Assembly: GCF_000282655.1 (NCBI RefSeq)
Contig: NZ_AKIV01000082.1
Coordinates: 1 to 64,000, forward strand
Source: Polaromonas sp. CF318
GTDB lineage: Bacteria; Pseudomonadota; Gammaproteobacteria; Burkholderiales; Burkholderiaceae_C
DNA length: 64,000 nucleotides
Direction: 5' to 3'
Part shown: positions 62,037-64,000 of the stretch, in pieces
Layout of the letters: each line of letters starts with the position of its first letter
Position numbering within the stretch: position 1 is the stretch's first letter
Position numbers and translations under genes: made by a program
Notes under the pieces: generated by a model
Told to the model about the DNA's origin: nothing
What the model saw: only the letters and a program-made list of their open reading frames with translations
Database searches by the model: none

Positions 62037-64000
62037 AATACACAGGCTGGTGTTTGCGTATCGCGTCCTTGACTGCGCCGCTCAGCGCAAAGCCGGCCCC
62101 GAATTTGACGGCGAGTTCGCCGCAGCGCGCGATGAAAACGTCAATCCCCATGCCGTAGATGAACTGCATCGCGCCGCCCGTCCAGGCCGGAAAGCCTATG
62201 CCGAAGATGGAGCCAATGTTGGCGTCGTGCACCGTGGTCAGCACGCCTTCGCTGAGGCAGCGGGCCGTTTCCACGGCCTGGCGGTAGAGCAGACGGTCCT
62301 TGAGTTCCTGGATGTCCCAGGGCGTGCCGGGTTTCTCGAACAGGGTTTTGAGTTCGGGCCAGAGCTCTTTCTTCGCGCCGGGCTCGGCGGGGTAGTCGTA
62401 AAAGCCGCCGCCGGCCGCGCGGCCCGGGCGTTTCAACTCCTTCACCATGCGCTCGACCAGCAGTTCGCCGGGCGTCGCCGTGTAGGTCTTGCCTTCGGCC
62501 GTGAAGTCGGTGCGGGTCTGGTCCAGCACATGCACGCTCAGCGAGAGCGCGGTTTCATCCAGCACGGCCAGCGGGCCCACCGGCATGCCGGCCTGGATGC
62601 CGGCGTTCTCGATGGCGGCGGCGGGTATGCCTTCACCCAGCATGGCCGCGCCTTCCATCACAAAGGTGCCGAAGGTGCGGCTGGTGTAAAAGCCGCGCGA
62701 GTCGTTGACGACGATAGGAATCTTGCCCAGGGCCTGCACATAGTCAAACGCGCGGGCCACGGTTTCGTCGTCGGTCTGCTTGCCGCGGATGATTTCGACC
62801 AGCTTCATCTTGTCGACCGGGCTGAAGAAGTGGATGCCTATGAATTTTTCGGGTCTGTCGCTGGCCGTGGCCAGGCTGGAAATCGGCAGGGTGGAGGTGT
62901 TAGAGGCAAAGAAGCCGCCGGGCGCGAGCAGCGGCTCGGCCTCCTGCGTGACCTTGGCCTTGAGGTCGCGCCGCTCGAACACGGCTTCGATGATGAGCTC
63001 GCAGCCGGCCAGGTCGGTGGCCTGGTCGGTCGCCGTGATGCGCGTCAGCAGGGCGCTTTGTTCGGCGGCCGTCATGCGGCCTTTCTCGACGCGGGGCGCG
63101 GTGATCCTGGCGCTGTAGGCCTTGCCGGCCTCGGCCTTGTCCTGGCTCACGTCCTTGAGCACGGTGCTGATGCCCCGGCTGGCCTGCGCATAGGCGATGC
63201 CCGCGCCCATCATGCCGGCACCCAGGATGCCGACCTTGTTGGGCCTGAACTTCGGCATCCGGGGCGGGCGTGACTGCCCGCTCTTGATGGCGTTCAGGTT
63301 GAAGAAAAAGGTGTTGATCATGGCCTTGGCATTGTTGCCGGTCATGAGCCTGGCGAGGTAGCGGCTTTCGATGCGCAAAGCGGTTTCCAGGTCCACCTGC
63401 GTGCCTTCGACCATACAGGCCAGGATGGCTTCGGGCGCGGGGTAGAGGCCGCGCGTCTGCCTTTTGAGCATGGCGGGCGCGACGCTGAGGGCCGCGGCGA
63501 TCTTGGGGTTGGCCGGTGTGCCGCCGGGGATTTTGTAGTCTTTCGCTTCCCAGGGGTGCTGTGCCTGAGGGGTGGCGGCCAGCCAGGCCAGGGCCTTGGC
63601 GCGCAGTTCGCCCGCGTCGGCCACGAGTTCATGCACCAGGCCCAGCTCCAGCGCCTGGCGCGGGCTGAAGGTCTTGCCTTCGACGAGGTAGGGTTGGGCA
63701 CCCATCAGGCCCAGGTGGCGCGTCATCTTGGTCACGCCGCTGGCGCCGGGCAGCAGGCCCAGGGTCACCTCGGGCAGGCCGAACTGGGTTTTGGGGTCGT
63801 CCACCGCCACGCGGAAGTGGCCGACCAGCGCGACTTCCCAGCCGCCGCCCAGGGCCGTGCCGTTGAGGCAGCTGGCCACGGGGATGCCCAGGGTCTCCAG
63901 GGTGCGGAAGTTTTTCTTGACGCGTTCGACTTCGGCATAGGCCTGGGGCGCGTCGGCCGGCGTGAGGCGCATGACCGCCTTCAAATCGGCGTCGGCAAAA
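62035..64000 (-). CDS. FadJ-like enoyl-CoA hydratase/3-hydroxyacyl-CoA dehydrogenase, partial
   Basis: The reading frame runs off the right edge; about 654 C-terminal residues are visible and the N-terminus is missing. It starts in the middle of the crotonase domain ('FADADLK' corresponding to the family 'FxAGADL' motif; here Ala-Gly is replaced by Ala-Asp) with 'GTALGGGWEVALVGHFRVA' and 'PEVTLGLLPGASG', then the dehydrogenase NAD motif 'GILGAGMMGAGIAYA', 'FIGIHFFSPVDKMKLVEII' and 'DSRGFYTSR'. The two activities hydrate enoyl-CoA and oxidise 3-hydroxyacyl-CoA in beta-oxidation; the thiolase partner would be further right. The shift in the 'AGADL' motif may be a real variant or reflect the exact register at the edge. 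Confidence 0.93.
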   Translation of the reverse strand, partial: FADADLKAVMRLTPADAPQAYAEVERVKKNFRTLETLGIPVASCLNGTALGGGWEVALVGHFRVAVDDPKTQFGLPEVTLGLLPGASGVTKMTRHLGLMGAQPYLVEGKTFSPRQALELGLVHELVADAGELRAKALAWLAATPQAQHPWEAKDYKIPGGTPANPKIAAALSVAPAMLKRQTRGLYPAPEAILACMVEGTQVDLETALRIESRYLARLMTGNNAKAMINTFFFNLNAIKSGQSRPPRMPKFRPNKVGILGAGMMGAGIAYAQASRGISTVLKDVSQDKAEAGKAYSARITAPRVEKGRMTAAEQSALLTRITATDQATDLAGCELIIEAVFERRDLKAKVTQEAEPLLAPGGFFASNTSTLPISSLATASDRPEKFIGIHFFSPVDKMKLVEIIRGKQTDDETVARAFDYVQALGKIPIVVNDSRGFYTSRTFGTFVMEGAAMLGEGIPAAAIENAGIQAGMPVGPLAVLDETALSLSVHVLDQTRTDFTAEGKTYTATPGELLVERMVKELKRPGRAAGGGFYDYPAEPGAKKELWPELKTLFEKPGTPWDIQELKDRLLYRQAVETARCLSEGVLTTVHDANIGSIFGIGFPAWTGGAMQFIYGMGIDVFIARCGELAVKFGAGFALSGAVKDAIRKHQPVY

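Overview
The window looks like about 64 kb of chromosome from a betaproteobacterium of the order Burkholderiales, most likely family Comamonadaceae (a Polaromonas/Rhodoferax/Variovorax-like organism). This rests on high GC, dense and mostly ATG/GTG-started genes, the hisZ-purA, hfq-hflX-hflK-hflC, der-bamB-yfgM-hisS-ispG-rodZ-pilW-rlmN-ndk and sucA-sucB-lpdA orders, and protein sequences that read as typical of that group. The genus assignment is inference from gene order and sequence feel, not from a search. I see no tRNA, rRNA, CRISPR array, insertion sequence or prophage.

Left flank (1-1718, minus strand): a partial FecR-domain secreted protein and a TPR plus outer-membrane beta-barrel protein. 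Then a complete sulfur-oxidation cluster on the plus strand (1975-9155): an ArsR-type regulator with a candidate thiol switch and its own operator-like inverted repeat, followed by soxC, soxD, soxY, soxZ, soxA, soxX and soxB. These encode the carrier SoxYZ, the haem protein SoxXA that loads thiosulfate, the hydrolase SoxB and the sulfane dehydrogenase SoxCD, so the cell probably oxidises thiosulfate fully to sulfate.

Core metabolism and housekeeping fill 9434-46704. First come the 2-oxoglutarate dehydrogenase operon (sucA, sucB, lpdA) with an unusual repeat-rich leader, zapE, a coiled-coil secreted protein, a PP2C phosphatase, a YdcH-like peptide, dinG, bamD, rluD, scpB and rluB. A long envelope/translation/isoprenoid series follows: ndk, rlmN, pilW, rodZ, ispG, hisS, yfgM-like, bamB, der, hfq, hflX, hflK, hflC and a DUF2065 peptide. 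After that come hisZ, purA, a phosphoribosyltransferase, a cystathionine beta-lyase, a Lys-rich small protein, a strictosidine-synthase-like protein, mnmH, tesA and a divergent ABC ATPase.

From 46712 onward the window is richer in signalling and accessory genes. The most striking unit is a two-gene minus-strand operon: a membrane sensor with a periplasmic haem c motif (DUF3365/Tll0287-like, HAMP), and downstream a soluble protein joining a Ser/Thr kinase, a class III nucleotide-cyclase domain with an altered substrate-binding residue, and two copies of a small C-terminal repeat. Then come rlmB, an FAD oxidoreductase, a split chromate transporter pair, a MarR-GNAT fusion with a clear palindromic operator, a cupin, an AraC regulator, small membrane proteins, a GNAT, a PAS-PAS hybrid histidine kinase behind a terminator-like leader (possibly a small RNA), and several unrecognised genes, one with an internal duplication. 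The right edge holds a FabG-like reductase and a FadJ-like beta-oxidation protein cut by the window end.
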